Shown piece by piece: positions 52,649-60,603 of a stretch of 64,000 bases of DNA. Source of the stretch: JAGWBD01 sp965220615 (GTDB lineage Bacteria > Chloroflexota > Anaerolineae > Aggregatilineales > Phototrophicaceae); the NCBI GenBank assembly GCA_965220615.1, contig CBDCQL010000001.1, forward strand, positions 372,001 to 436,000, in the 5' to 3' direction. The notes below the pieces were generated by a model. The model worked only from the letters and a program-made list of their open reading frames with translations, was not told the DNA's origin and searched no databases. The translations under genes were made by a program, and so were the position numbers. How positions within the stretch are numbered: position 1 is the stretch's first letter; every line of letters begins with the position of its first letter.

Positions 52649-53455
52649 TTAGTAAGGCAACATACCGCCACTCACGTTGAAGGACTGGCCGGTGCTGTAG
52701 GAGGCGTCGTCCGAGGCCAGGAAGGCGACCATGTTGGCCACGTCCTCCGGCTGCTGCACGCGCCCCAGCGGAATGCTGTCCACCGCCCGCTGCATCACCG
52801 AACCGACCTCGCCGCCCTCCAGCGCCGCGATTTCGCGGTCGATCAGCGCCCACATCTCGGTATCGACGATGCCGGCGCAGAGACAGTTGACCAGGATCTG
52901 GTGCCGCGCCAGTTCGGCACCAAATTGCCGCGTCAGGCCGACCACCGCGTGCTTGCTGGCGGCGTAGGCGCCCAGGGGCGTGGCCGCGCCCGGCGCGATC
53001 TTGCCCGCGCCGGAGGCGTTGTTGATGATGCGGCCGCCCCTGCCCTGGGCGATCATGTGGCGCGCCGCCGCCTGCGTGCAGAGCAGCGTGCCCTTCGCGT
53101 TGACGTCCATCTGCGCCTGCCAACTGGCCTCGTCCGTCTCCAGCAGCGGCTGAATGATGCCGATGCCGGCGTTGTTGACCAGAATGTCCAGACGGCCGAA
53201 ACGCCCGACCGTCGCGGCCACCATCGCCTCGACCTGGTCGCGCTGCGTCACGTCCGTCCGCTGCGCCAGGGCCGCGCCGCCCGCCGCCTCGATCTCCAGC
53301 GCGACCGCGGCGGCATTGGCCCCGTCGATATCTGCGATGGTGACGCCGACCCCCTCGCGCGCCAGACGCAGCGCGATGGCGCGGCCGATGCCCCGGCCCG
53401 CGCCGGTGACGATGGCCGCCTGGCCCTGCAGTTCGTACCGGGGAGCGTCGCTCAT
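52649..53455 (-). CDS. SDR-family oxidoreductase beside the 2-oxoacid complex
   Basis: A 268-residue short-chain dehydrogenase. VTGAGRGIGRA for the nucleotide, NNAGIG, NNASGAGK with the catalytic Ser, and AYAASKHA with Y-x-x-x-K are present; TIADIDGANA suggests NAD. The ending SFNVSGGMLPY is full length. Its ATG overlaps the upstream VOC gene by four bases. The sequence is similar to sorbitol/acetoin reductases (diacetyl reductase type), which would suit the E1/E2 genes if these are acetoin dehydrogenase; this link is tentative. Confidence 0.9.
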   Translation of the reverse strand: MSDAPRYELQGQAAIVTGAGRGIGRAIALRLAREGVGVTIADIDGANAAAVALEIEAAGGAALAQRTDVTQRDQVEAMVAATVGRFGRLDILVNNAGIGIIQPLLETDEASWQAQMDVNAKGTLLCTQAAARHMIAQGRGGRIINNASGAGKIAPGAATPLGAYAASKHAVVGLTRQFGAELARHQILVNCLCAGIVDTEMWALIDREIAALEGGEVGSVMQRAVDSIPLGRVQQPEDVANMVAFLASDDASYSTGQSFNVSGGMLPY

Positions 53456-53934
53456 CCCGGCATCTCCGCGCCTTCCTTTAGTTCGATGGGGTCCTGCATC
53501 AACTCCAGCACGAAGCCGTCCGGGTCCTTGAAGAAGACCACGTGTACCACGCCCCAGCCGAGATCAAAGGTGACCGGCTCCGAGACGAAGTCGACGCCCT
53601 TTGCCAGCCACTCGCGGTAAGTGCCCCACACGTCCGGCACGCCGAAGCAGATGTGGGAGTGCGCCGCGTCGCCCAGCTGCGCGTCGGAGACCCTGCCATC
53701 TTCGGGTTTCACGTACTGCTGCAGGTCCAGCAGCACTTTCGGCGACCCGGGCGCCTTCACCCGCACCACCTCCATGACGACCTCGGGTTTTCCCGCCATC
53801 CGCGAGATGGTGTCGCCCTCCAGACGGTGCCGCTCGACTTCCTCCAGGCCCAGCAAGCCGCAATAGAAGTCCAGCGAGCGCTCCATGTCGCTGACCGTGA
53901 CCGATACGTGATCCAGAATGGTGACTGCGCCCAT
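53452..53934 (-). CDS. VOC/glyoxalase-family protein, copy 1
   Basis: A 160-residue vicinal-oxygen-chelate protein: DHVSVTVSDMERSLDFYCGLLGL with the first metal ligand H9, HSHICFGVPD with H94 and FVLELMQDP with E144. Two beta-alpha-beta-beta-beta units fill the length. AGGAGG is ideally placed before ATG 53934. Translation is coupled to the SDR gene. VOC members include glyoxalase, epimerase and dioxygenase activities; the ligand set fits a mononuclear divalent metal. Substrate unknown. Confidence 0.88.
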   Translation of the reverse strand: MGAVTILDHVSVTVSDMERSLDFYCGLLGLEEVERHRLEGDTISRMAGKPEVVMEVVRVKAPGSPKVLLDLQQYVKPEDGRVSDAQLGDAAHSHICFGVPDVWGTYREWLAKGVDFVSEPVTFDLGWGVVHVVFFKDPDGFVLELMQDPIELKEGAEMPG

Positions 53935-53954
53935 CGATGCCTCCTGTGGCCCTG

Positions 53955-55472
53955 TTACCTGTTTTCGGAACCTTCCGCCCCCGATTTCAGCGACAGCTTG
54001 CGCGGCCGGCGCAGGTCGGTGGGGATTGATTCCAGCTCCGGCACCTCGTCGCCGCTGATTGAATGCAGGTCGCGGAAGCGTTGCACCTGCGGAATGAAGC
54101 GACTGTTGAGCGAGCCCACCGCCTTGTTGTAGGCCCGCACGCTGTTGTCCAGCCCCTTGCGGATGCCCGCCAGGCTGTCCACCAGGGTGCTGGCGCGGCG
54201 GTAGAGTTCCTGGCCCTGGCGGCCGATTTCCTCGGCCTCGCGCGCCAGTTCGGCCTCGCGCCATCCCATGTGCACCGAGCGCAGCAGGGCGATCAGGATG
54301 GTCGGCGTGGCGATCAGCACGCGGCTCTCCATGCCGTGCTCGAAGAGCGCGGGGTGCTGCTCCAGCGCGGCGCTGTAAAACACCTCGCCCGGCAGGAACA
54401 TGACCACGAAGTCCGGGCTTTCCTCGAAACTGTCCTGGTAGCGCCGCTGCGAGAGCAAATCGAGATTGCGCCGCACCTGCTCGGCATGCTGCTGCAAAAA
54501 GGCGTTGCGCTCTTCCTCGTCCTGGGTCTCCCAGGCGGAGATGTAGGCGTCCATGGGCGTCTTGGCATCGACCACGATGATGCGATTGTTGGGCAGGTGC
54601 ACGATCATGTCCGGTCGCTGGCCGCCGCCGGGCACGGTTTCCTGCTCGAAGAAATCCACGTGCTGCTGCATGCCCGCCAGCTCGACGCAACGCCGCAACT
54701 GCAACTCGCCCCAGCGGCCGCGCTGTTCCGGCCGGCGCAGGGCATTCACCAGCCGGCGCGTCTGGTCCTCAAGGTCGCTCGAATTCTGGCGCAAGTCGCT
54801 GATGCGCGTGTCGAGGCTGGTCTGCGACTGTTGCAAACGCTCCAGCGTCTCGGCGACGGGCTTGACGAGGCCATCCACGGCCTGCTGCGCGTTGGTATTC
54901 TCGCGCCGCAGGTCGGCCAGCAGTTGTTCGCGGTTCTGCTCCAGCGCCTTGCCGGACAGCGAGTCAAAGGATTCCTTCAGGCGTTGCTCGGCGTTTTCCA
55001 GTTGCTGCCGCAGATGCTCGCCATGCTGCACCTGCGTCTCCAGCTCCGTGACCTTGTTCTGCGCTTTCTCCAGTTGCGTTCGCAGCGCGTCGCGTTCCCG
55101 CTCGCGGACGTCGCGTTCGCGTTGCGCCTCGCCCAGGCGCGAGTCGAGGGCGTTGCGTTCGGCCTCCAGGCGCGTCGCCTGGTTGCGCGTCTCGTTCAGC
55201 AGTTCCTGCGATTCCTCGTTGGAACTGAAGACCCGCTCCATTTCGGCGCGGGCCTCAATCATCTGCTTGTCGAGGGTCTCCTTTTCCACCTCTAGGCGCG
55301 ATCGCCGGTCGCGCTCCAGGCTGTGGTCGACGCGCAGGGCGCGCAACTCGCGGTCGCGGCCGCGGATCAGAAACAGCGCCACAAACAGGACCAGCATGGC
55401 GCCCACCGCGCCGGCGATCAACACCAGCACCATGGTGCCGGGTTCCTGCATAAACTGCTCCAGCCCGTTCAT
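53955..55472 (-). CDS. rmuC: DNA recombination protein RmuC
   Basis: A 505-residue RmuC-family protein. One N-terminal membrane segment (TMVLVLIAGAVGAMLVLFVALFLI), a long coiled coil (about 40-220, Glu/Arg/Gln-rich), then the conserved domain with GRWGELQLRRCVELAGM, RPDMIVHLPNNRIIVVDAKTPMDAY and LIATPTILIALLRSV. RmuC limits inversions at short inverted repeats and has a predicted nuclease-like fold, which is of interest in a genome so rich in palindromes. The start codon ATG 55472 overlaps the upstream VOC stop. Confidence 0.94.
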   Translation of the reverse strand: MNGLEQFMQEPGTMVLVLIAGAVGAMLVLFVALFLIRGRDRELRALRVDHSLERDRRSRLEVEKETLDKQMIEARAEMERVFSSNEESQELLNETRNQATRLEAERNALDSRLGEAQRERDVRERERDALRTQLEKAQNKVTELETQVQHGEHLRQQLENAEQRLKESFDSLSGKALEQNREQLLADLRRENTNAQQAVDGLVKPVAETLERLQQSQTSLDTRISDLRQNSSDLEDQTRRLVNALRRPEQRGRWGELQLRRCVELAGMQQHVDFFEQETVPGGGQRPDMIVHLPNNRIIVVDAKTPMDAYISAWETQDEEERNAFLQQHAEQVRRNLDLLSQRRYQDSFEESPDFVVMFLPGEVFYSAALEQHPALFEHGMESRVLIATPTILIALLRSVHMGWREAELAREAEEIGRQGQELYRRASTLVDSLAGIRKGLDNSVRAYNKAVGSLNSRFIPQVQRFRDLHSISGDEVPELESIPTDLRRPRKLSLKSGAEGSENR

Positions 55473-55978
55473 CAATCCTCCGTCCAGTCGAAGTCATGCG
55501 GCACTTGCTGCCCAGTGCCGATCTCGTTCAACTCCAGCAAATTGCCGTCCGGATCGTAGAAGAAGAGCACGTGCCACTCGCCCTCGCCCTCGAAGCGCAC
55601 CGGCGGCGAGACGATCTCGACGCCCGCCGCGCGCAGCTTCTCGTAAGTCGCCGGCACGTCCTCCACACCGAAGCAGATATGCGCGCTGGGCACGTGGTGA
55701 ATCGGGACGCGGCCGCTCGGGCTTTCAGGAGAAATCCACTGAATCAGGTCGAAGGTGAAGCCCTGCTCCGCGCTGCGCCTGTGGCCGTTGACGCCGCCGG
55801 GCGCGCGCAGGCGATATTCGCGCATGTGCACGCGCTCCATGGCCACCATCTCGGAGATGGGGCCGTCGTTGTGTTCTTCCGGCGACACGACCTCCAGGCC
55901 CAGCAGGTCGCAGTAGAATTCGCGCGAACGCTCAAGGTCGCTGACCATCAGCGCCACGTGGTCGATGGTGATGCCCAT
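55472..55978 (-). CDS. VOC/glyoxalase-family protein, copy 2
   Basis: A 168-residue VOC protein: DHVALMVSDLERSREFYCDLLGLEVV with H7, SAHICFGVEDV with H100 and NLLELNEIG with E149. It carries an insertion between the two halves (NGHRRSAEQGFTFDLIQWIS) compared with copy 1. It is directly upstream of RmuC (overlapping start and stop). The two VOC genes flanking RmuC are only distantly similar. Substrate unknown. Confidence 0.88.
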   Translation of the reverse strand: MGITIDHVALMVSDLERSREFYCDLLGLEVVSPEEHNDGPISEMVAMERVHMREYRLRAPGGVNGHRRSAEQGFTFDLIQWISPESPSGRVPIHHVPSAHICFGVEDVPATYEKLRAAGVEIVSPPVRFEGEGEWHVLFFYDPDGNLLELNEIGTGQQVPHDFDWTED

Positions 55979-56008
55979 TGTCCAGCCTTCCTTTCCCGCG
56001 CGGAATTC

Positions 56009-56794
56009 TCAGCCGCCCATGTGCAGCGAGTCGCCGATGCTCAGGATCTTCACGTCAAAATCCGGCTTCTGACTGAAATACAGCTCGAAGAATTTGACGA
56101 TGTCGCCAGTGTGGTTGCGCCAGAACTCCCAGTGGAAGGGCAGCAGCGTGCCGGGGCGCAGGATCGACGCCACGCGCAGCATCTCCGCCTCGTCCATGTA
56201 CCAGGTGCGGCCGAAGGCCAGCAGGGCGTAGTCGGGCGCCTCGCGCTCGCCGACTTCCGCCAGCGCCGGCCCGTCGGAGGTATCGCCGGAGACGAAGAAG
56301 GTCGTCCCGCCGCTCTCCAGAATATAGGAGACGGCCAGGGGCTCGTTGGGGTCGTAGGAGGGGTAGACGCGGACCGTCAGATCGCGATGGCTGATGCTGT
56401 CGCCGGGTTTGACCTCGCGGATGCGCCCGTCGGGGATGCCGAAGCCGCGCATCAGCCGGGCCGAGGAGGCCGGCGCGATGCAGAAGGCCTCCGTGTTGGC
56501 CAGCATCGGCAGCAGCGAGCCCTCGTGGCAATGATCGACGTGGTCGTGCGTCGAGAAGATGACGTCGCCGGCGCCGACCTCGTCGGGTTTGATGGAGATC
56601 GGAACGGCGCGGTAGGCATCGGGCACGGAGTCATCGGGCGTGCCATAGAAGTAGGGGTCGATCCAGGCCAGCACCTGCGGCGTGCGCCAGGCGAAGCTGG
56701 GACCGCCAAGGGCGTGCAGCAACGCGCCCTGCGTCACCGTCGCGCCTTCCACCTCGTCCAGAAATTTTTTGGGCCAGAAAGCCACGTCGCGCAT
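56009..56794 (-). CDS. metallo-beta-lactamase-fold hydrolase (UlaG-like)
   Basis: A 261-residue MBL-fold protein with HxHxDH as STHDHVDH (H83, H85, D87, H88) and a further Asp in FFVSGDTSD. The UlaG-type family with short length hydrolyses lactones or phosphodiesters. AAGGAC precedes ATG 56794. It is on the same strand as the VOC genes and 30 bases from the nearest. It could open a lactone produced by the sugar-acid-type enzymes nearby, an inference only. Confidence 0.85.
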   Translation of the reverse strand: MRDVAFWPKKFLDEVEGATVTQGALLHALGGPSFAWRTPQVLAWIDPYFYGTPDDSVPDAYRAVPISIKPDEVGAGDVIFSTHDHVDHCHEGSLLPMLANTEAFCIAPASSARLMRGFGIPDGRIREVKPGDSISHRDLTVRVYPSYDPNEPLAVSYILESGGTTFFVSGDTSDGPALAEVGEREAPDYALLAFGRTWYMDEAEMLRVASILRPGTLLPFHWEFWRNHTGDIVKFFELYFSQKPDFDVKILSIGDSLHMGG

Positions 56795-56860
56795 CGTCAG
56801 TCCTTTTCAGCAAATTCAGTTCGCAGCGCCCGGGCGTCGCGCGAGGCGCGAGAAGCCACC

Positions 56861-57607
56861 CTAGCGCGCAGTCTCGCCTCCATCCGCGAACATGGCCGCG
56901 CCGGTCACGAAGGCGGCCTCGTCGCTGGCGAGGAAGAGCACCAGTTGCGCAATTTCGGCGGGAGTGCCGGCCCGGTTCAGAAAGTTTTTGGCCGCGGCTT
57001 CCGCCATGTCCGCTTCCGAAAAAAACCCGATCAACGGCGTGTCCATCAGGCCCGGGCAGACGGCATTGACGCGGATTCCCTGCGCCGCGTGGTCCATCGC
57101 CATGCAGCGCACGAGGCCGATCACGCCGTGCTTGCTGGCGTTGTAGATCGGTTGAAGCGCCTGCCCGATCACGCCGGAAATGGAGGAGACACACACGATG
57201 CTGCCACCGCCGCCCTGCGCCATGACCGGGAGCGCGGCGCGCGAACAGGCAAATACGCCGTAGAGGTTGACGCCGATGACGTGTTCCCAGTCGTCATCTG
57301 TCGCCTGCGCCACCGTGCCCTGACGGAAGACGCCGGCGTTGTTGATCAGCACGTCCAGGCCGCCGAAGCGCTCGACGGCGCCCGCCACCAGGCGCTCCGC
57401 ATCGGCCGCCTGGCTGACGTCGGCCTGCAGCGCATGGGCCTCGCCGCCCGCCGCCGCAATTTCCGCAGCGACCGCCGCGGCGTTGTCGGCGTTGATGTCA
57501 TTGACCAGTACGCGCGCGCCCTGTTCGGCGAAGAGCAGGGAGGTCGCGCGGCCCAGCCCCGATCCACCGCCGGTGACGATCGCCCGTTTGCCCGCCAGTC
57601 GTCCCAC
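56861..57607 (-). CDS. SDR-family oxidoreductase, tandem copy 1
   Basis: A 248-residue classical SDR: VTGGGSGLGRA, NNAGVF, SSISG with the catalytic Ser and YNASKHG (Y-x-x-x-K). LVNDINAD suggests NAD. GTG start at 57607 preceded by GGAGAGGG, as in the paralogue. It is highly similar to 57849-58595, sharing for example ASKHGVIGLVRCMAMDHAA, with the gap filled by a composite repeat. A typical substrate is a secondary alcohol or 3-hydroxyacyl group; not known. Confidence 0.92.
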   Translation of the reverse strand: MGRLAGKRAIVTGGGSGLGRATSLLFAEQGARVLVNDINADNAAAVAAEIAAAGGEAHALQADVSQAADAERLVAGAVERFGGLDVLINNAGVFRQGTVAQATDDDWEHVIGVNLYGVFACSRAALPVMAQGGGGSIVCVSSISGVIGQALQPIYNASKHGVIGLVRCMAMDHAAQGIRVNAVCPGLMDTPLIGFFSEADMAEAAAKNFLNRAGTPAEIAQLVLFLASDEAAFVTGAAMFADGGETAR

Positions 57608-57713
57608 AATCGCCCTCTCCGCCGCCCTTAAGGTGGCTGCTGATGGTAGCCAGTGCCGCCCTGGCTGTCAAAGACGGGCCCTGTAATGCGCTGGGCGATG
57701 TGCGCGTTCCTGC

Positions 57714-57844
57714 GGGCGATTTGATAAATCGCCCGCAGTCGGTTATTTCCCCCTGCATTGGGTGATGCAGGGGTCGCTGCAGATGTAGGGGTAGCGAGGG
57801 CTCCGGCCCGAAGCATCCCGAAGGGACGACATATCATGTCGCCC
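57714..57844. repeat. composite repeat: B, core, A between SDR paralogues
   Basis: Palindrome B (57714-57734), an inverted repeat CCCTGCAT/ATGCAGGG (57751-57772), core (57785-57825) and inverted palindrome A (57824-57844), which ends five bases before the stop of the next SDR gene. Confidence 0.85.
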
Positions 57845-57848
57845 GTCT

Positions 57849-58595
57849 CTATTTTGCCGATTCGCCGCCATCGGCGGGGATCACCGCGCCAGTCACGTAG
57901 GACGCCTCGTCGCTGGCGAGGAAGAGCACCAGCTGTGCGACCTCGGCAGGATCGCCGCCGCGTTTGAGCATGTTGGCCTGGGCGTATCCCGCCAGTTGTT
58001 CCTCCGGCAGATGCGTCAGCATCGGCGTGAGCATCATGCCCGGACAGATCGCGTTGACGCGGATGCCCTCCGCCGCGTGGTCCATCGCCATGCAGCGCAC
58101 CAGGCCGATCACGCCGTGCTTGCTGGCGTTGTAGATCGCCTGGTTCGGCTGGGCCAGCAGACCTGAAATGGAGGAAATGCACACGATGCTGCCGCCACCG
58201 CCCTGCGCCATGACCGGGATCGCCGCGCGCGAGCAAAGAAAGACCCCGTGCAGGTTGATGCCGATGATGCGACCCCAGTCGGCGTCCGTCGCCGTTGCCA
58301 CCGTGCCGTAGCCCATGACGCCGGCGTTGTTCACCAGGACGTCCAGGCCGCCGAGATGCTCAACGGCCGCCGCCACCGTGCGCTGTGCGTCGGCCACCGC
58401 ACTGACGTCCGCCTGCAGCGCGTGGGCCCTGCCGCCCGCCGCCCTGATTTCCTCGGCCACCGCCATGACCGCGTCGGCCTTTACGTCGGTGACAAGCAGC
58501 TGCGCGCCTTCTTCAGCAAAGCGCAGGGCTGTCGCCCTTCCCAGCCCCTGCGCGCCTCCGGTGACAATCGCCCGCTTGCCCGCCAACCGTCCCAT
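57849..58595 (-). CDS. SDR-family oxidoreductase, tandem copy 2
   Basis: A 248-residue SDR nearly identical in plan to the neighbour: VTGGAQGLGRA, NNAGVM, SSISG, YNASKHG. ATG 58595 follows GAGAGGACG. It starts MGRLAGKRAIVTGG exactly as copy 1. It differs mainly in the substrate-binding stretch after the active site (LTPMLTHLPEEQLAGYAQ versus DTPLIGFFSEADMAEAAA), so the two may have different substrates. A clear tandem duplication separated by a repeat. Confidence 0.92.
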   Translation of the reverse strand: MGRLAGKRAIVTGGAQGLGRATALRFAEEGAQLLVTDVKADAVMAVAEEIRAAGGRAHALQADVSAVADAQRTVAAAVEHLGGLDVLVNNAGVMGYGTVATATDADWGRIIGINLHGVFLCSRAAIPVMAQGGGGSIVCISSISGLLAQPNQAIYNASKHGVIGLVRCMAMDHAAEGIRVNAICPGMMLTPMLTHLPEEQLAGYAQANMLKRGGDPAEVAQLVLFLASDEASYVTGAVIPADGGESAK

Positions 58596-58677
58596 AATCG
58601 TCCTCTCCCGCGCCATTGGTATGCCCGTCGATGGTAGCCAGCCACGCCCTGGCCGTCAAAGACGGACACTCTTATGC

Positions 58678-58972
58678 GGGCGATTTGATAAATCGCCCGT
58701 ACAGATGATGTAAGGGCGACATATCATGTGTCGCCCGCCACGCCCGCCCTGCGGCGGCGGATGCGCGGGTTGCTGCGGGCGAATCGTTGCCACGGGCGAT
58801 TTGATAAATCGCCCCTGCGGTGGGCGTTGCTGCGGGTTGCTGCAGACGATGTACGGGCGACATAGTATGTCGCCCGCGCCCCTCACCCTGCGCCGGATGA
58901 TGTGCGGGTTACTGCGGGCGATTTGATAAATCGCCCGTACAGGTGACGTAGGGGCGACCTGTTATGTCGCCT
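58678..58972. repeat. alternating palindromes B-A-B-A-B-A
   Basis: Six palindromes in 295 bases: B 58678-58698, A 58714-58736, B 58794-58814, A 58855-58875, B 58916-58936, A 58952-58972. B-A gaps are 15, 40 and 15 bases; the 15-base gaps read GTACAGATGATGTAA and GTACAGGTGACGTAG. Some A copies vary (CATAGTATG, CCTGTTATG). No gene lies in the 366-base stretch 58596-58961. Confidence 0.92.
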
Positions 58973-59210
58973 CGCGCCCCCGCCCCGGCCATTGCTGGGA
59001 ACGGGGCGGCGCCTTCGTCTCCAGCGTCGCCAGCAGCCGTTCGGTCGCAGCCGTCACCTCGTCCACCGCCCGTTCGAAGGCCGCCTCGTTGACGCGCGAG
59101 GGCTTACGGTAGCCGCTGACCTTGCGCACGAACTGCAGGGCCGAGGCGCGCACTTCCTCCGCCTCCACCGGCGGGTCACAGTTGTAAAGCCTGCGGATAT
59201 TGCGACACAT
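58962..59210 (-). CDS. DUF2277-family small protein
   Basis: An 82-residue protein: MCRNIRRLYNCDPPVEAEEVRASALQFVRKVSGYRKPS and FERAVDEVTAATERLL match the DUF2277 family (MCRNI..L.NF.PP..., ASALQYVRK.SG..KPS). AAGGAGG lies before ATG 59210. The last few residues (GREAT) and the stop TAA are read from a palindrome A that spans 58952-58972, so the insertion has set the C-terminus. Function unknown, possibly a small helical protein related to DNA metabolism, though there is no evidence. Confidence 0.85.
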   Translation of the reverse strand: MCRNIRRLYNCDPPVEAEEVRASALQFVRKVSGYRKPSRVNEAAFERAVDEVTAATERLLATLETKAPPRSQQWPGRGREAT

Positions 59211-59277
59211 GCGCGGCCTCCTTCAAGACCTTGAGTCCGTCTCTGCGAAACAGTAACTGGTCCGGGCAAACGTTTTC

Positions 59278-59337
59278 TCCTCCTCTCCCGGCGGGAGAGG
59301 AGGCCGGGGGAGGGCTCCCGTCCCCCAAGACGGGAAA
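59278..59337. repeat. type-C repeat
   Basis: CCTCTCCCG/CGGGAGAGG hairpin (59282-59300), then GGGCTCCCGTC/GACGGG (59312-59334). Upstream of the glycosyltransferase gene. Confidence 0.75.
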
Positions 59338-59387
59338 AGGGCGCACCATGCGCGGCCTCCCCGACACATTGCCAATTATGTGGAGAG

Positions 59388-59393
59388 TATACT
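59388..59393 (+). promoter_or_regulatory. -10 box placed for a leaderless transcript
   Basis: TATACT lies at -12 to -7 relative to the A of ATG 59400, exactly the spacing for transcription starting at the ATG. There is no ribosome site before this ATG, which is consistent. No clear -35 box is seen at the normal spacing. Confidence 0.4.
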
Positions 59394-59399
59394 CGCGCC

Positions 59400-60356
59400 A
59401 TGATCTCGCTCATCCTGACCGTGCGCAACGAGGGCGCCAGCCTGCCCGCGCTGCTCGACTCCCTGCTGCAGCAGACCCGCCCGCCGGACGAGATCGTCAT
59501 CGTCGACGGCGGCAGCAGCGACGACACGATCGCCATCATCGAAAGCTACCAGGACCGTCTGCCGCTGCACCTGCTCCGCGAACCCGGCTGCAACATCAGC
59601 CGCGGCCGCAACCTCGCCATCAAGGCCGCCCGCGGCGAGATCATCGCCGTCACCGACGCCGGCGTGCGCCTCGCGCCGGACTGGCTGCAACAGTTGAGCG
59701 ACCCCCTGCTGGCGGACTCCGACGCTGTCGCCGTGGCTGGCTTCTTCCGCGCCGACCCGCAGAACACCTTCGAGCTGGCCCTCGGCGCCACGACCCTGCC
59801 GGGGGTCGGCGAAATCGACGGGCGCCGCTTTCTGCCCAGCAGCCGCAGCGTGGCCTTCCGCCGGGACGCCTGGCGAGCCGTCGGCGGCTACCCCGAATGG
59901 CTCGATCACTGCGAGGACCTGGTCTTCGACCTGCGCCTGCGCCGGCGCTGCGGCCCCTTCGTCTTCGCGCCACAGGCCATCGCGCACTTCCGGCCGCGGC
60001 CATCCCTGCCGGCATTCTTCCGTCAGTACGCGCTTTACGCCCGCGGCGACGGCCTCGCCGGCCTGTGGACGAAGCGGCACCTGCTGCGCTACGCTGCGTA
60101 CCTGCTGGCTCTGCCCCTGCTGCTGCTCGCCGGCGCGCTGCTGCATCCGCTCTGGTGGGGAATCCTGGCGCTGGCGGGCCTGGCCTATCTGGCGCGCCCG
60201 CTGCAGCGACTCTGGCAAATGCGCAGCGGCAACGCCTGGCTGGCAGCCCTGCCGCTGCTGCCGCTCATCCGCGCGACGGGCGACGTCGCCAAGATGACCG
60301 GCTGGCCCCTCGGCCTCTGGCAGCGGCGACGGACGCCTCCGCCGCCCTGGCGATAG
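59400..60356 (+). CDS. glycosyltransferase family 2
   Basis: A 318-residue GT-A fold glycosyltransferase: ISLILTVRNEGASLPALLDSLLQQT, DEIVIVDGGSSDDT, the metal-binding DAGVR (in place of DxD) and the acceptor region with WLDHCEDLVFDLRLRRR (EDLxFDxR). There are two C-terminal hydrophobic segments (YAAYLLALPLLLLAGALL and following), so it is a membrane-bound enzyme. It begins without a ribosome site, suggesting a leaderless mRNA. The sugar donor and acceptor are not readable. It stands alone between repeats. Confidence 0.9.
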   Translation: MISLILTVRNEGASLPALLDSLLQQTRPPDEIVIVDGGSSDDTIAIIESYQDRLPLHLLREPGCNISRGRNLAIKAARGEIIAVTDAGVRLAPDWLQQLSDPLLADSDAVAVAGFFRADPQNTFELALGATTLPGVGEIDGRRFLPSSRSVAFRRDAWRAVGGYPEWLDHCEDLVFDLRLRRRCGPFVFAPQAIAHFRPRPSLPAFFRQYALYARGDGLAGLWTKRHLLRYAAYLLALPLLLLAGALLHPLWWGILALAGLAYLARPLQRLWQMRSGNAWLAALPLLPLIRATGDVAKMTGWPLGLWQRRRTPPPPWR

Positions 60357-60410
60357 CGTTTTTCACCTCGCATTGCTCACGCCTCCCGGCGACTCTCAAC
60401 CACCAGATTC

Positions 60411-60520
60411 TTCTCTCCTTTCCTTGGAGGAAGGGCTCCCGCGACTGAGCGGGAAAAGGTTGGGGGTGAAGGCCCCGCACCCACCAGCAACCGGGGTCTG
60501 GGGCCGGGGGGTGAGGGCCC
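60411..60520. repeat. type-C repeat
   Basis: CTCCTTTCCTTGGAGG, GGGCTCCCGCGACTGAGCGGGAA, AAGGTTGGGGGTGAAGGCC and a second GGGGGGTGAGGGCCC end, within the 247-base gap between the glycosyltransferase and the first MFS gene. Confidence 0.7.
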
Positions 60521-60603
60521 CGCGTCCACGTAAAGCAGGAGGCGATGAAGAATTCTCGCCGAAGGACGGAAAGGGCTATTGAATTTAGGGTACGAGAGTG
60601 CGC

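Noticed and set aside
58656..58886. Small open frames with repeated MICRPY/IYQIAR-like peptides over the palindromes
   Set aside because: These peptides are just the palindromes read in frame; similar peptides would arise wherever the elements occur, so they are not genes.
58678..58972. CRISPR array
   Set aside because: Two different palindromes alternate, spacers are of unequal length and similar to each other, and no cas genes are nearby.
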